Assembly (NCBI GenBank): GCA_903857865.1
Contig: CAIOGO010000020.1
Coordinates: 1-43,063, forward strand
Source of the DNA: an uncultured bacterium
GTDB taxonomy: Bacteria > Bipolaricaulota > Bipolaricaulia > UBA7950 > UBA9294
Reading direction: 5' to 3'
Length of the DNA: 43,063 bases
Part shown: positions 22,791-30,613 of the stretch, piece after piece
Numbering within the stretch: the first letter of the stretch is position 1
Layout of the letters: every line of letters begins with the position of its first letter
The notes under the pieces: model-generated
Database searches by the model: none
What the model was told of the DNA's origin: nothing
What the model saw: the letters and a program-made list of their open reading frames with translations, nothing else
Position numbers and translations under genes: made by a program

Positions 22791-23624
22791 GTGGAACCCA
22801 GAGAACGAACGGTCATTGGACGCGGGCGCACGGCCGAGATCCTCGCATGGGGCGAGGGTCGAGTGCTCAAGCTCTACGTCGAGGGCAGCGGCCGGGAGTA
22901 CGTGCGTCGCGAGGCCGAAGTCTCGCGGCTCGTCCATCGCGCTGGCCTTCCGGCTCCGGCCGTCTACGACTCCGATGTATCGGACGGACTCTACGAAGTC
23001 GATGGGCGTCTCGGCATCCTGTATGAGCGCATCGACGGCCCGACGATGCTGCGCGACCTTGGATCGAGGCCGTGGAGGCTCCGCGCGTACTCGGAGCAGC
23101 TGGCAGCGCTCCACGCCCGAATCCACTCCGCGCCCGGCGAGGGGCTGCCGGTGCTGCGAGATCGAATCGAACGGAGCATCGACCGGGCGAGCGCGTGGGT
23201 CAGCGACGGCGCTCGGGCCGCGGCGCACGAGACGCTCCAGCGGCTCCCCGACGTACGGCGAGTCTGCCACGGGGACTTCCATCCCGACAACGTCATCCTC
23301 CGGAAGGGCGGGCCGATGGTCATCGATTGGGGGCCGGCCTCGTCGGGCCATCCCGCGGCCGACGTCGCGTGGACGGTGCTGCTCTTCCGATCGGCCGGCA
23401 CACCGCCAGGTACTCCTCTTTCGACGCGGCTTCTCCTGTCCGTCGTTCGGCGTTGGTCATTGCGCATCTACCTGCGAGCCTACTCCGATCTCGCCGGCCT
23501 TTCGTGGCATGAGGTCAAGGAGTGGCTCGGCGTCGTTGCGCTCCTTCGGTTGAGCGACAACATCCCGGAGGAGAGGGCGTCGCTTGTACGCCTGATCGAG
23601 AAGGAGTTGGCCGCTTCGCGCTGA
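22791..23624 (+). CDS. Aminoglycoside phosphotransferase (APH)-family kinase
   Basis: The 277-residue kinase-fold protein has a TVIGRGRTAEILAW nucleotide loop and VLKLY with the ATP-binding Lys near residue 27. The catalytic loop is CHGDFHPDNVIL with D162 and N167, and the metal-binding Asp is D179 in MVIDWG. The family phosphorylates diverse small molecules (choline, macrolides, aminoglycosides, fructosamine), so a resistance role is not implied. AGGAGG at 22777-22782 lies 8 nt before the GTG at 22791, preferred over the upstream in-frame ATG at 22731. Confidence 0.85.
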   Translation: MEPRERTVIGRGRTAEILAWGEGRVLKLYVEGSGREYVRREAEVSRLVHRAGLPAPAVYDSDVSDGLYEVDGRLGILYERIDGPTMLRDLGSRPWRLRAYSEQLAALHARIHSAPGEGLPVLRDRIERSIDRASAWVSDGARAAAHETLQRLPDVRRVCHGDFHPDNVILRKGGPMVIDWGPASSGHPAADVAWTVLLFRSAGTPPGTPLSTRLLLSVVRRWSLRIYLRAYSDLAGLSWHEVKEWLGVVALLRLSDNIPEERASLVRLIEKELAASR

Positions 23625-23757
23625 GACCTCGCACCCCTCGCGCATGCTGCGAGACTCGACCGGTGCTGCCGGCAGTCACCGGGGGCGCGAAGCTCCCATT
23701 CCGGGAGCAGAGCGAGGTATCATCTTCGGACGTCCGTTGGGCGGGGAGGGGACCGCA

Positions 23758-24189
23758 ATGCTCAGCGATGAGATCGCGAAGTTCGTCGAGGGAATCCCGG
23801 CGACTCTGAAAGAGAAGCGGGGAGTCCATTCCGTGGAGTTCACGGTCGCGGAGAGGAGAGCTTTCCTCTCGAAGAAGAAGCTCACCTACAGCGCGAGGTT
23901 CCGGATCGACGAGGACAAGAAGGAGCTGCGTTTCACGGAGATGCTGAAAGAGTCCGGCTCCGGCGTGTCGTCGGGAGACGGTGATCTTGGCCCGGGCTTC
24001 GGGTTCAAGAAAGAGACCTACAAGATCGGCACGGGGCCGCGGGAAGGCTCCATCGAAGAGCAGTCCAAGCTGTTCGGCGCGCAGTACAGCTACGCGTTCG
24101 ACTTCTCGAAGGTGCGAGCCTTCATCGAGAGCGAGACGGTGAAAGCCGGCTACGCGTTCAAGTACCAGATCACCTCTCTCGGCTTGTAG
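23758..24189 (+). CDS. Conserved-looking hypothetical protein, 143 aa
   Basis: I do not recognise a family. The 143-residue product is charged and soluble, with no signal peptide or membrane segment. It has alternating strand-like segments (SVEFTVAERR, LTYSARFRIDEDKKELRFTEML), a Gly/Ser-rich linker (SGSGVSSGDGD) and YAFDFSKVRAFIESETVKAGYAFKYQITSL at the end, an alpha/beta layout. GGGGAGGGG (23742-23750) precedes the ATG at 23758. The codon use fits its neighbours, so it is probably a real gene. No context clue gives its role. Confidence 0.65.
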   Translation: MLSDEIAKFVEGIPATLKEKRGVHSVEFTVAERRAFLSKKKLTYSARFRIDEDKKELRFTEMLKESGSGVSSGDGDLGPGFGFKKETYKIGTGPREGSIEEQSKLFGAQYSYAFDFSKVRAFIESETVKAGYAFKYQITSLGL

Positions 24190-24310
24190 ACACAGCGCTT
24201 GGCTGTCCGTAGCAGTGGCGGGCGGTGGAGTCGAGATGTTCCTGGGAGCGGAGGAGAGGGTACAGTCGAGGACAGTGCGGTCGCTGTCACGTAGCTGAAG
24301 GAGTTGGTCT

Positions 24311-25754
24311 ATGAGGATTCCACAGTCATGGCGAACCCCAATACTGTTGGCAGTCGCCTGCGCGGTAGGTCTGTCGATCATCTCGGCCGTTCCTGCGTCA
24401 GCGCAGGAGCTCAACTGGCGTGAAGAGTACGCGTACACCCTCGGCGTGCAGGCCTTCATCTACGGCTTCCCGTGGACCTTCTTGCCCCAGCTTCGATGGC
24501 AATGGGTGACCCAGGCTCCCTCCGACCCCGCGGGAGGGCCCTACGCGCCCCTGAACGAGTTCTGGCATGCACGACGGCTCAGCTCGGCAGCGGACCGCTC
24601 GGGCGGCTCGCCGAACAACGACACCCTGTACTCCATTGCGTGGGTCGATCTCTCGGCGGAACCCGTGATCCTTTCCGTCCCCGCCATTCCCGACCGCTAC
24701 TACACATTCGAGATGTCCTCCATGGACTCGGACAACTTCGCGTACGTTGGAACGCGGGCCACTGGCACGAGTGCCGGAGACTATGCCATCGTCGGCCCCC
24801 AGTGGGCCGGGACGCTGCCTCGGGGAGTCACAGCGCTGCCGCCTTCACGCACGCCGTATGTCCTCATCACGGGGCGTACTCTCGTGTACGGAAGCGAGGA
24901 CGTGGCGAACGTTCATCTGATTCAAGATCAGTACAGGCTGACGCCCCTGAGCCTGTGGGGCACCTCGGAGGTGTCGGCCGATCGCCGCGACGTGTGGGCT
25001 CCCTATCCGACCAGCGACCCGCTCGCTGCCTGGAAGACGATGAATCGAGCCATGACCGAGAATCCGCCGAACGTCCCCGGCCAGGAGTCCCTACTCCGCT
25101 CCTTCGCCACGATCGGCGTCGGTCCGGGCCAGGATGTCGAGGCAATGGACGACGTCAGTCACAAAGCAGGGATTGGAGCGCGCGGCGCAGGAAGCCATGG
25201 CGATCACGCATGGCTTCAACCTGGCTGGAGGGACTGGCCACAAGGTGAACGGCTGGACGTACCCGCCGTCAACTCTGGGGCGCGCCGGGCAATACGACGA
25301 GTTTCTCACGCGCGCAGCGGCCCAGTGCTGGGCCGGGATCGTGGCCAATGACCCGGAGGAGGCCATCTACCTCAACACAAGCACGGACGAAGAGGGAGTC
25401 CAGCTCAACGGTGCAAACGCCTACGTCATGAGATTCCCTCCGAACGGCTTGCCCGATGTGGGAGCCTTCTGGTCGGTCAGCATGTACGGCATGGATCACA
25501 ACCTTGTAGACAACCCATTGAACCGCTACAAGGTGGGTACGTATCCGGAAGGCATCATGCGCTTCGATCCGGACGGCACTCTCACGATCTACGTGCAGCA
25601 CGAGTCGCCGGGCGTGGATAGAGAGTCGAACTGGCTCCCGGCACCGGCCGGTGACTTCTACCTCATCCTGCGCACCTACCTGCCGGGGACCAGCATCCTG
25701 AATCAGACCTGGGAACCGCCTGCGGTAGTGGCCGTGCTAAGGCGGCCAGCCTAG
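24311..25754 (+). pseudogene. DUF1254/DUF1214 exported protein, frameshifted by 4-bp duplication
   Basis: The N-terminal part (24311 to about 25157) has a signal peptide ending ASAQ and the DUF1254 pattern: GVQAFIYGFPW, SPNNDTLYSIAWVDLSAEPVILSVP and FEMSSMDSDNFAYVGTRATG. The C-terminal DUF1214 part (GWTYPPSTLGRAGQYDEFLTRAA, then NGLPDVGAFWSVSMYG) continues one frame over to 25754. The junction carries GTCA twice in tandem (25154-25157, 25158-25161). Removing one copy restores DDVTKQGLERA and a single gene of about 480 residues. The break is therefore a 4-bp duplication. Such proteins are periplasmic or outer-membrane-associated and of unknown enzymatic role. Confidence 0.85.
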
Positions 25755-25849
25755 ATCCGTGGGACGGGGTTCGAACCGCTCGACGTGTTAGGGGTTCTGC
25801 ATCAGCGCGCGGTTGAGCCGCGCCCCGTCTGTCGGCGTGTTGGCTTTTT

Positions 25850-25931
25850 GCCTACACCCGTAGGCCTCCTGCCTACAAGGCGGTGCGGCCGCTCGCTTGA
25901 CATCGTAGGCCATCTGCCTACACTTGTAGGC
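25850..25931. promoter_or_regulatory. Mirror-symmetric operator and promoter of MNT-HEPN pair
   Basis: Six hexamers form two triplets. GCCTAC-4-GTAGGC-5-GCCTAC spans 25850-25876 and GTAGGC-5-GCCTAC-4-GTAGGC spans 25905-25931. The second triplet is the reverse-complement plan of the first. TTGACA (25897-25902), 16 nt and TACACT (25919-25924) form a promoter overlapping the second triplet, with a start expected near 25931, about 4 nt before the ATG. The N-terminal HTH of the downstream protein is the obvious ligand, giving autorepression. Confidence 0.75.
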
Positions 25932-25934
25932 GCT

Positions 25935-26513
25935 ATGACTACGACGAGCCTCACTCAGGCGCTGTTCCCCGCGAGCCGCACGGCCGTCTTGGCGGCGCTG
26001 ACGGATGCCGGTGACGAGGGGCTTCACCTTCGCGAGGTGGCGCGGAGAACCAACCTCAACTCGAAAACCGTCATGCGCGAGCTGCATTCGCTCCGCGACG
26101 CGGGCATCCTCGTCTCCCGCGACGTCGGCCGGCAGGTCGTCTACCGACTCAACCCAGACTGCCCGATCCGTGACGAACTGCGGTCCATCATTCGCAAGAC
26201 GGTGGGACTGGCCGGCGTATTGCGGGCGGCGCTCGAGCCGTTCGGCGATCGCATCGAGCGGGCGTACGTTTACGGAAGCCACGCTCGTGGCGAGGAACGC
26301 CCGGACAGCGACGTCGATGTCATGGTCGTCGGCTCGGTGTCGCTTCGGGAGCTGAGTTCTCCACTCCGTCAGTCGGGCCGCGCGCTCCGCCGCGCGGTGA
26401 GTCCCACGCTCTACACGCAGGAGGCCTACCAGCACGAACTCAAGACGGAAGACTCGTTTGTGTCGCGCGTCCACAGCGGCGAACGCCTCGACCTCCTCGG
26501 AGGCGCTCGATGA
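25935..26513 (+). CDS. wHTH-MNT nucleotidyltransferase antitoxin
   Basis: The 192-residue fusion has an N-terminal winged helix-turn-helix (TAVLAALTDAGDEGLHLREVARRTNLNSKTVMRELHSLRDAGILV, residues 16-60) with wing RQVVYRLN. A minimal nucleotidyltransferase domain follows with YVYGSHARGEERPDSDVDV: G114-S115, ten residues, D126-x-D128, the exact GSx10DxD motif. In HEPN-MNT modules the MNT protein inactivates the toxin, in studied cases by adding AMP to it. The HTH suggests this antitoxin also binds the repeats upstream of its own gene. It overlaps the HEPN gene by 4 nt (ATGA). Confidence 0.88.
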   Translation: MTTTSLTQALFPASRTAVLAALTDAGDEGLHLREVARRTNLNSKTVMRELHSLRDAGILVSRDVGRQVVYRLNPDCPIRDELRSIIRKTVGLAGVLRAALEPFGDRIERAYVYGSHARGEERPDSDVDVMVVGSVSLRELSSPLRQSGRALRRAVSPTLYTQEAYQHELKTEDSFVSRVHSGERLDLLGGAR

Positions 26514-26947
26514 GCCTCGACGACCTCCTCTTCCGAAGCGAGATCGTGCGGGAAAAGCCGGTCCTCGGAGAGATTGACCGGCTTCTCGAGGCCGTCGAGC
26601 GGCGCTTGGAAGACGCCGCCCACGCGTCGATCCATCCCGAAACGCGGCTCGAACAGGCCTACCACGCCATCCTCGGCTGCGCGATGGTCGGGCTCCGCGC
26701 CCACGGCCTGCGGACCGTCGACCGGCCCGGCCACCACGTCGTTGCTCTCGAATCCCTTGCAGATACCGTTGGCATCTCGATCGATCGTATCGACTACTTC
26801 CAGACGCTGCGCGATCTGCGCAACAAGGACCTCTACACGGGAAGCACCCACATCGGTGACAGCCAGGCGGCGGAGGCGGTCGAGGAAGCCCGCAAACTGG
26901 CGGCTGACGCCAAGCGCTGGCTCGACCAGCGCGGAGGCAACGTCTAG
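26510..26947 (+). CDS. HEPN-family toxin candidate
   Basis: The 145-residue all-helical protein is translationally coupled to the MNT gene. A helix with LEQAYHAILGCAMVGLRAHGLRT and a late helix LRDLRNKDLYTG (R104, N105, Y109) resemble HEPN domains. The RNase motif is normally R-x4-6-H (often RNxxxHxY). Here RNKDLYTG has Tyr where His is expected, with a His only at 114. It may be an inactive or unusual HEPN, or use another residue. The role as toxin is inferred from gene order and size, not from an intact motif. Confidence 0.7.
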   Translation: MSLDDLLFRSEIVREKPVLGEIDRLLEAVERRLEDAAHASIHPETRLEQAYHAILGCAMVGLRAHGLRTVDRPGHHVVALESLADTVGISIDRIDYFQTLRDLRNKDLYTGSTHIGDSQAAEAVEEARKLAADAKRWLDQRGGNV

Positions 26948-27067
26948 CACCGGCCCCCAGCTTGGGGCCGGTCTAACCCCTGCGTCTGTGCCCTCCGCCG
27001 GCATCGACCGCTGGCCCGTGAGGGGGGAGCGCGTGCCAAGAGTGGGTCGATGGTCTCAGAAACACCC

Positions 27068-27096
27068 TTGACGCCACCCCCGTTTCGCCCTATGCT
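27068..27096 (+). promoter_or_regulatory. Predicted promoter of leader and SBP gene B
   Basis: TTGACG (27068-27073), 17 nt and TATGCT (27091-27096) form a strong sigma70-type promoter. The expected start is near 27103, only about 4 nt before the ATG of the short leader ORF. No convincing second promoter is seen between the downstream terminator and the SBP gene. Confidence 0.6.
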
Positions 27097-27106
27097 GCTT
27101 TCTAAC

Positions 27107-27193
27107 ATGACCACACGGAGAGCTGTCGCGAATCGGATGACTTCTCGCGCCGCCTTCTTGTTGGTCATTTGCGAGCTCTGCGTCCGCGAGTAG
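27107..27193 (+). CDS. Putative leader peptide with Leu-Leu-Val-Ile codons (28 aa)
   Basis: The near-leaderless ATG opens 28 codons encoding MTTRRAVANRMTSRAAF, then LLVIC and ELCVRE. Codons 18-21 are TTG TTG GTC ATT. Such runs of codons for the amino acids handled by the downstream gene are the hallmark of attenuation leaders. The TAG stop (27191-27193) lies inside a long hairpin, and an intrinsic terminator follows before the Liv-type binding-protein gene. Two rather than many control codons and a weak antiterminator keep this tentative. It could also be chance translation of a small regulatory RNA. Confidence 0.4.
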   Translation: MTTRRAVANRMTSRAAFLLVICELCVRE

Positions 27194-27227
27194 CGACAAA
27201 CGCTATCCTCGCGAAGGGCGCAGAGCT
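27174..27227 (+). ncRNA. Long leader hairpin
   Basis: AGCTCTGCG (27174-27182) pairs with CGCAGAGCT (27219-27227). Inside it CGCGAG pairs with CTCGCG and TAGCG with CGCTA around an ACAAA loop. There are 20 paired bases with small bulges. It starts just after the Leu-Leu-Val-Ile codons of the leader ORF and contains its stop codon. Confidence 0.6.
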
Positions 27228-27230
27228 GTG

Positions 27231-27268
27231 AGACTGCAGGTGTTGACCTGCGGTCTTTTTCTTTTTTT
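27231..27268 (+). terminator. Intrinsic terminator upstream of SBP gene B
   Basis: AGACTGCAGG (27231-27240) and CCTGCGGTCT (27247-27256) form a 10-bp stem with one U-G pair and a TGTTGA loop, followed by a long T-rich run to 27268. It lies between the leader ORF and the SBP gene. It therefore ends a short transcript or acts as an attenuator. Confidence 0.85.
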
Positions 27269-27351
27269 GCCCCCCGTCGCGAGGACGAGGAGGTGGTTGT
27301 TGGAAGCACAGTGCGGGTTTCAATGACACCAATACAGCCAAGGAGGTTTCG

Positions 27352-28575
27352 ATGAACAGATCTAGACGCTCTTCCCGTTGGATGGCCATGGTGGCCGTGA
27401 TCCTCTGCGTGACCGCGGTGGCGGCCGCGGCCGAGGACACGATCAAGATCGGTGCACTCATGTCTCTCACCGGGGCGCTCGCGCCCTACGGTCCCCCTAT
27501 CGCCAACGGAGCCCTCCTCGCCGTGGAACAGATCAACGCGGCCGGTGGGATTCTCGGCAAGCGGCTCGAGCTCATCATTGAGGACGATGGGACCTCGCCC
27601 GATGTCGGACGCAACGCAGCAAGCAAGTTGGTGGAGATCGACGGCGTTTCCGCGATCGTTGGAGCCCTCAGCAGCGGGGTGACGCTGGCCGCATCGAGCG
27701 TGACCATCCCTGCGGAAGTCATCCTCATGTCGCCCGCGTCCACGGCTCCTTCCATTCCGGCGTTGAACGACAACGATTTCGTCTTCCGGACCGTGGTGTC
27801 GGACGAAGTGCAGGGCTTGGTCATGGCCCGCCTCGCGTTGTTGCTGGGGCATCGAACGGCGTCGATCATCTTCGTCAACAATGACTACGGCAAAGGACTC
27901 GCCGATACGTTCCGGGATACATTCCAGACGCTCGGCGGCCAAGTACTCGAGGCGGTCCCGTACGAGGAGAACAAGCCCTCGTACCGCGGCGAAGTTGAGT
28001 CGCTGTTCGCAGGATCCCCCGACGTGATCGTCCTGATCAGCTATCCGGTCGATGGGAACAAACAGATCGTCGAAGCGGTCGAGGCCGGCTACCAGGGCAA
28101 GTTCCTTTTCTCCGATGGGATGAAGGGGGAGGGAGTTGCCCCCGGCCCGGCGTGCGCGGCGGCCAACGATCTAGGTCCGATCGAAGGCGCGTACGGCACG
28201 GTGGCAGCGTCCGGGTTCCGTACGGCCGAGTTCGATGCTGACTACAACGCCGCCTTCGGATCGAGCACGGTGCCGTACAACTACAACGCGTATGACGCCG
28301 TCATGCTCATCGCGCTGGCGATGGTGCGAGCCGGCGACACCAGCGGCCCTGCGATTCGCGACAACCTCCGTGCGGTGGCGAACCCGCCGGGCGAGCCGAT
28401 CTACTACGGCGAATGGGCGAAGGCCGTCGCGCTGTTGAGCGCGGGGGAGGACATTGACTACCAGGGGGTTTCCGGTCTCGTGGACTTCAAGGACACGGGC
28501 GACGTGGCTGGCGGCATCCTCATCTGGAGGATCGAGGGCTGTCAGGTGAAGGCGGTGATGGAGGCGGCGGGATAG
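27352..28575 (+). CDS. Liv-type ABC transporter substrate-binding protein B
   Basis: The 407-residue binding protein has signal sequence WMAMVAVILCVTAVAAAA, then DTIKIGALMSLTGALAPYG and AVEQINAAGGILGKRLELIIED. GALSSGVTLA and SPASTAPSI form the expected ligand-binding segments. Compared with protein A (14395-15612) it is closer to classical Leu/Ile/Val binding proteins. AAGGAGG at 27340-27346 gives a strong ribosome-binding site for the ATG at 27352. It stands alone on this strand and converges on the permease operon of 28665-32071, its likely partner. Confidence 0.92.
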   Translation: MNRSRRSSRWMAMVAVILCVTAVAAAAEDTIKIGALMSLTGALAPYGPPIANGALLAVEQINAAGGILGKRLELIIEDDGTSPDVGRNAASKLVEIDGVSAIVGALSSGVTLAASSVTIPAEVILMSPASTAPSIPALNDNDFVFRTVVSDEVQGLVMARLALLLGHRTASIIFVNNDYGKGLADTFRDTFQTLGGQVLEAVPYEENKPSYRGEVESLFAGSPDVIVLISYPVDGNKQIVEAVEAGYQGKFLFSDGMKGEGVAPGPACAAANDLGPIEGAYGTVAASGFRTAEFDADYNAAFGSSTVPYNYNAYDAVMLIALAMVRAGDTSGPAIRDNLRAVANPPGEPIYYGEWAKAVALLSAGEDIDYQGVSGLVDFKDTGDVAGGILIWRIEGCQVKAVMEAAG

Positions 28576-28624
28576 GCGAGCGCCGCTCGGCGGGGGCGTC
28601 ACACGAGGGACGTCTCCGGCAAGA

Positions 28625-28649
28625 GGGGGAGACGACTGACGTCTCCCCC
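28625..28649. terminator. Bidirectional terminator between SBP B and livM B
   Basis: GGGGGAGACG (28625-28634), loop ACTGA, and CGTCTCCCCC (28640-28649) form a perfect 10-bp stem. ATTTCTCTT follows on the plus strand, with a weaker run on the other side. It lies between two convergent genes and can end both transcripts. Confidence 0.8.
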
Positions 28650-28664
28650 ATTTCTCTTGGTCGG

Positions 28665-29684
28665 CTACAACGCTCGACGCTTCGCGCCGATCTCGGGGAG
28701 GATGCCCTTCGGCCGCCAGACGATGACGACCTCGAGGAGAAGACCGATGGCGACGATGCGCAGCGCGGCAACTTGGGGCGCCGTCCACGGAAGGTAGCCG
28801 GTGACGAAATCCGTCGCCGCCCAGATGCCCCACACGACCAACGCGCCGAGCATCGCCCCCTTGTTGTTGCCGGTGCCCCCCACCATCAGCATCACCCAGA
28901 CGATGAACGTCCCATACAGTGGCTCAAACGACGCGGGAGAAATGAATCGCGCCGAGTGCGCGTACAGCGCTCCAGCCATTCCCATGATCATCGCACCGAG
29001 CACGAGCGATTGGAGTTTGAATGCGAACACATTCTTGCCCGACATGGCCGCGGCGTCTTCGTCTTCGCGAATCGCCCGGAGCACGCGACCCCATGGGGAT
29101 CGGATGAGCCGCTTCAGGACGAAGTAGAGCGCGATCAGTACCGCAATGACGAGCAGCAAGTAGAACCAGTTGTACGCCCGACTCACGAGCAGCCGCTGCC
29201 ACTCCGGGAGGCCCGGATGTGCGGTGATGTACGCCGCCGTGCGCTGATGAATCACGCTGTACAACGGGGATGGGATCTGTTGCAGTCCCCACACGCCGTT
29301 CGTAAGCCACGCCTCGTTCTTCAGGATCAAGCGGACGGTCTCCGCAATCCCGATTGTCGCGATGCCGAGGTAGTCGGCCCGCAGACGAAGCGTCGGGAGG
29401 CCGATGAGTAGAGCGAGCGCTCCCGAAACCAGCGCCGCGGCGAGGAGGCCGACGGCGAACGGGAGTTCGAATCCCCCGACCACCCGGCCGTCCCACGCGG
29501 TGGGAGGCAGACCGCAGATCAGGGCCGAGGTGTAAGCGCCGACAGCGTAGAACCCGGCGATCCCGATGTTGAACAGGCCTGTGACACCCCATTGCAGGTT
29601 GAGCCCCAGGGTCAAGACGCCGTAGATTCCGGCGGAGATCGCGAAGAAGACGAGATAGTTGACCACGCCGATGAGGTGTTCCAT
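28665..29684 (-). CDS. livM: Liv-type ABC permease (LivM family) B
   Basis: The 339-residue polytopic membrane protein has GVLTLGLNLQWGVTGLFNIGIAGFYAVGAYTSALI, the LivM core block. LRADYLGIATIGIAETVRLILKNE and AIREDEDAAAMSGKNVFAFK form the ATPase-contact loop. It begins at ATG 29684, sharing its first base with the end of the livH coding region, and is the last gene of the minus-strand operon livG-livF-livH-livM. Confidence 0.92.
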   Translation of the reverse strand: MEHLIGVVNYLVFFAISAGIYGVLTLGLNLQWGVTGLFNIGIAGFYAVGAYTSALICGLPPTAWDGRVVGGFELPFAVGLLAAALVSGALALLIGLPTLRLRADYLGIATIGIAETVRLILKNEAWLTNGVWGLQQIPSPLYSVIHQRTAAYITAHPGLPEWQRLLVSRAYNWFYLLLVIAVLIALYFVLKRLIRSPWGRVLRAIREDEDAAAMSGKNVFAFKLQSLVLGAMIMGMAGALYAHSARFISPASFEPLYGTFIVWVMLMVGGTGNNKGAMLGALVVWGIWAATDFVTGYLPWTAPQVAALRIVAIGLLLEVVIVWRPKGILPEIGAKRRAL

Positions 29685-30613
29685 TAGCTTCTCCTCGTGA
29701 GCAACCCGGTGGGCTTGATGAGCAACATCAGGATCAGAATGAGGAAGGCAACGGCTGGCTTGTAGGCGGTCGAGATGAACGCGGTGGAGACCTCCTCGGA
29801 GACGCCCACCACGATCCCGCCGACGATGGCTCCGTACGGGTTTCCGAATCCCCCGAGGATCACGGCGGCGAAGATGGGGAGGAGCATTTGCCAGCCCAGT
29901 TCCGGCGTGACGAACTTGTTCTCGATTCCGATCAGGACCCCGGCGACCGCCGCGAGGGATACGCCGATGACCCACGTCCAGGCGATGACTCTTTCGGTGT
30001 TGATCCCGGTGACTCGCGCCAGAGACGCGTTGTCCGCTGTGGCCCTCATCGCCTTGCCGATCTTCGTGTAGCGAAGGAACACGTGGAGCAAGACCGCCAG
30101 GCTGATCGCCACGGCCATGACAAAGACTTGGTCAGGTTTGATCTTGACTCCGAGCCCGGGCAGCACCGTCGCCATCTGGATCTTCGCCGAGTAGTAGCGC
30201 GGCTGCGGCCCCCAGAAGAACTGGATCACGTTCCGCAACCCGAGCGCCACCCCCACGGTTGCGATCATCAACGTGATTCTCCCCGCGCCTCGCAACCGAC
30301 GGAAGAGCACCCGATCGAGCACAAGGACCACGCCGCACGCCCCGATCGCGGCCAGCACGAGGGCCACGACGAAGTCCGGCCCGAACGAGAGGCTTCCCAG
30401 CGGCTGGCTGCCGACTCCGGCGGCCGACACCAGAGGAAGCACGGCCAGCGCCAGATAGGCACCCAACGCCATGACATCCCCGTGCGCGAAGTTCGAGAAC
30501 CCGAGGATGCTGTAGGTGAGCGACACGCCGATGCCGCCCAACGAGAGGATGGATCCCGATACGAGACCATAGACCAGAAGCTGAGGGATTCTCGCGAGCG
30601 TTTCCATTCTCAC
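29684..30613 (-). CDS. livH: Liv-type ABC permease (LivH family) B
   Basis: The 309-residue membrane protein has SLTYSILGFSNFAHGDVMALGAYLAL, the NFAHGD form of the LivH signature, and ATADNASLARVTGINTERVI as the cytoplasmic contact loop. It is followed by GIENKFVTPELGW and a Gly-rich ILGGFGNPYGAIVGG segment. The GTG at 30613 overlaps the livF stop (GTGA); an ATG at 30607 with GGTGAG upstream is an equally good start, two codons shorter. Confidence 0.92.
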   Translation of the reverse strand: MRMETLARIPQLLVYGLVSGSILSLGGIGVSLTYSILGFSNFAHGDVMALGAYLALAVLPLVSAAGVGSQPLGSLSFGPDFVVALVLAAIGACGVVLVLDRVLFRRLRGAGRITLMIATVGVALGLRNVIQFFWGPQPRYYSAKIQMATVLPGLGVKIKPDQVFVMAVAISLAVLLHVFLRYTKIGKAMRATADNASLARVTGINTERVIAWTWVIGVSLAAVAGVLIGIENKFVTPELGWQMLLPIFAAVILGGFGNPYGAIVGGIVVGVSEEVSTAFISTAYKPAVAFLILILMLLIKPTGLLTRRS

